From: Gerris lacustris
Taxonomy: Eukaryota; Arthropoda; Insecta; Hemiptera; Gerridae
Direction of reading: 5' to 3'
DNA: 64,000 nucleotides
Assembly: GCA_951217055.1 (NCBI GenBank)
Contig: OX578282.1
Coordinates: forward strand, 45,590,829-45,654,828
The notes under the pieces are model-generated. The model was not told where the DNA came from. It made no database searches and was given only the letters and a program-made list of their open reading frames with translations. The translations under genes and the position numbers were made by a program. This document shows positions 61,875 to 64,000 of this stretch, in pieces. How positions within the stretch are numbered: position 1 is the first letter of the stretch; each line of letters begins with the position of its first letter.

Positions 61875-62183
61875 TTTCTGTCTTTCTGTGTGTATGTTTG
61901 TATTTTTGTCTGTCACCACTGGTTGAGATCCAAAAAAAGGTTTTTTTTTCTGGTGACTTTTTTTCTAATTTAAAATGTGTTTTTTTATGTATATTTTCAC
62001 GAGCATATTTTTTTTCACCGATTCTAAAGAAGGTGTGTTTTTAACGTAAAAGGCCGTAGCGCATCTTTAAAATACTTTTAATTTAAAAATACAATGAAAA
62101 TATGTCCTTTAGATTTTTGTCCTATACATTCAGCATTAATATAAATTATTTTTGTTAAAAAAAAAATACTAGTAATAATAATA

Positions 62184-62760
62184 GTTAGGGTGCCCATAGG
62201 CAAAAAAGTAACTTATACATACTCTTTCCAAACCTTTTTGTACGGCTTGTTTAGGCAAAGTCTGACACCGTTTTCCTCTCTGACTTTTTTTAGTTTTGGG
62301 GCGTTTTTTTTTATTTGAACCCTAAAATTTTGACGCGTCAGACTTGAAAATCGGAAAAAGTTCTGCGTCAGACAATATTAAAATGTTGATTTATAGTGTT
62401 CAAATAATGTATCTTGAGAAAATCAGCTGGTTATTAATCATTAATTAATATTAGTTCATATTAATTAATGTCCATTATTATTAATTAAAATTAATTAATA
62501 TCATTAATTAATAACTGGCTGATTTTCTTAAGATACATTATTTGAACCTTATAAATCAACATTTTAATATTGTCTGACGCAGAACTTTTTCCGATTTTCT
62601 AGTCTAACGCGTCAAAATTTTAGGGTTCAAATAAAAAAAACGCCCCAAAACTAAAAAAAGTCACAGAAGAAAACGGTGTCAGATTTGGCCTAAATAAGCC
62701 ATACAAAAAGGTTTGGAAAGAGTATGTATAAGTTACTTTTTTGCCTATGGGCACCCTGAC
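62184..62760. mobile_element. Full-length palindromic MITE (foldback), TA target site
   Basis: The two halves are inverted copies of each other over about 250 bp: gttagggtgcccataggc at the left and gcctatgggcaccctgac at the right. They converge on a short TTAATTAAT-rich centre near 62440-62510. TA dinucleotides flank both ends (62182-62183 and 62761-62762), consistent with a Tc1/mariner-type target-site duplication. It has no coding capacity. The long near-uninterrupted pairing would form a strong hairpin in RNA. Confidence 0.8.
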
Positions 62761-63199
62761 TATAATCTCCACTTCAACTTAAAAACTATAATCTCCACTT
62801 TCACATAAAATAACAAATTTTATTGCAAACTTTTTGACTTTGCACTTTAAAAATTTACTCAAATTTTATTAATCAATCACTAATAATAATATAATTGTTC
62901 ACAATATTTTATTTGATAATAAGATTATTTATTATTTAATAAATCACATTATTTAATTCAATGTTGCAGACTTAGTTTTATCGAAAAATATTGAGTAGAA
63001 CCAGATTTATTAACAATTGGTTTTTTTAAAAAAGAAGAAAATTATTATAACAATGCTTGTTAATGAGTTTTTCTTCAAAACAAAATTACTTTTAAAACGA
63101 TTGTCTATCATTTACTATGTTTCTGCTATGAAGGATTTGGAAACGAAATTATTAAAGGGTTTCATTTAATCGCCTGGCTTACATGTTAATAGGAAACCT

Positions 63200-63245
63200 A
63201 GTCACTGATTCATAGCATGAGCCCCGCGTGGACCGCGTGGGGCGC
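63200..63245 (+). mobile_element. Helitron-like 3' end relic with GC-rich hairpin
   Basis: tagtcactgattcatagcat then gagccccgcgtggaccgcg and tggggc match 45465-45510 in order and hairpin position. Confidence 0.5.
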
Positions 63246-63729
63246 GAAAGAGTTGTAGTTTATCATTCCTATATTGACTCTTTTTATTCAAGCTTCATTA
63301 CACGAGTGATAGTGTTTGCTTTTGAATATGAGTTTTTTATTTATATTTTCTCGTTTATTTGAATCGTATGAAATCCTTTTTATTTATAGTCAAAGGGTCG
63401 TATATATTGTCTTGTATAATAGAAGTATTGGCTTCAACATATATTTAATATTATTGTGTGAGAAGGGTGCTTTGACTAAGGGAGCTCTTGTCACAATTGC
63501 TTGGCGTATCCAATATTTTGGGAATTTTTACTCTATTCTTCGTCCTTTTCTCCGGGCGATATTTGCCTAAGAGGTAAAAAAAGGAAATTGTTGATGCTCC
63601 AGGTCCATAACATGAAAGAAATATTGTTTATTATACAGGTCTGTGTAAAAGCTGTGTGGGACGTTTTCACGGGGATATTTTTTCCCCAGGCGCAATATTT
63701 TCTAATCCTTCCACCATGAATATTTGACT

Positions 63730-64000
63730 AAGAATGTAGATGTTTTCACTGGCGTACACAAGTTTACCTAGAGAAAAAGAAGATGGTTACATAATGTATT
63801 TGGTTGAAGAAGAGGGTCCAAAGCTTGAGACGTTAGAATGGGGTGTATGTTTGAGAGTATAAGGCCAAGGTAGGCGCCCTGTGGCAACCCCTGCGCTCCT
63901 AGTAGATACCTGTTTAACTATGTATCAGGTCTTGGGGAGCTCGATTGTTCCCAAACGCCTTTCAGAATCAACCTTATCGGTTTACTAGGGCAGTGTGTTT
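63730..64000 (-). pseudogene. Non-LTR retrotransposon (LINE) reverse-transcriptase fragment, cut by the window edge
   Basis: The minus strand at about 63905-63840 encodes QGLPQGAYLGLILSNIHP, which fits the RT motif G-x-P-Q-G-S-x-L-S-P-x-L-F-N. Upstream residues continue to the window end with the expected spacing. Stops and frame changes surround it. The clade cannot be assigned from this short piece. Confidence 0.5.

Overview
The window reads as nuclear DNA of an arthropod, most likely an insect. It is AT-rich, has no operon-like gene packing, is full of (TA)n microsatellites, and contains one convincing host exon, flanked by splice sites, that encodes an immunoglobulin-domain segment of the Beaten path (Beat) family (59082-59287, + strand). 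Beat proteins are arthropod neuronal adhesion and guidance molecules. No second host exon, tRNA gene, rRNA gene or complete protein-coding gene is visible. The short open reading frames in the rest of the window are chance frames or pieces of mobile elements, and several are just (TA)n read as Ile-Tyr. The species cannot be named from the sequence.

Most of the window is a nested archive of mobile elements. The commonest family ('HINE-like family 1' here) starts with a ttgcttccgagc hairpin, carries a (GTCTGTCG)n-type microsatellite and a conserved attt-cat core, and ends near aattggcagtcta. At least sixteen complete, partial or split copies are present. The structure resembles Helentron-derived non-autonomous elements (DINE-1/HINE type), but that classification is inferred. 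Two 1.67-kb long-form copies, almost identical and in opposite orientation, form a very large inverted repeat at 16692-21533.

Other recognisable elements, left to right: a 132-bp tandem array (0.8-1.2 kb); a TIR element with ATCGAT-rich ends that contains a tRNA-derived SINE-like insert (1.65-2.13 kb); further tRNA-like SINE pieces (8.1, 24.5, 26.2 kb); a repeat ending in a 5S-rRNA-like segment (10.2-11.0 kb) with a second copy at 46.1 kb; two copies of a hairpin-bearing element with a possible Crypton-like recombinase N-terminus (27.2 and 41.7 kb); a PIF/Harbinger transposase fragment (29.6 kb); a snap-back Tc1/mariner-type element (30.09-32.35 kb); a LINE broken by a family-1 insertion (32.7-33.7 kb); foldback repeats at 34.1, 40.6 and 62.2 kb; Helitron helicase fragments (44.1-45.1 kb); a 1.3-kb TIR element with a 6-bp target-site duplication (45.72-47.02 kb); a 44-bp minisatellite (47.65-47.9 kb); an antisense Copia gag-pol relic (59.6-61.8 kb); and a LINE RT fragment at the right edge.

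The best-supported layout is a large, transposon-filled intron or gene-flanking region of a beat-type gene. The first 59 kb lie upstream of the Ig exon, and the Copia relic lies in the following intron, antisense to the gene. Nothing here looks like a new coding system. The interest lies in the architecture of the repeats: the snap-back element built from two copies of one transposon end, the near-perfect 1.67-kb inverted pair, the palindromic minisatellite, and a sequence core shared by otherwise different repeat families.
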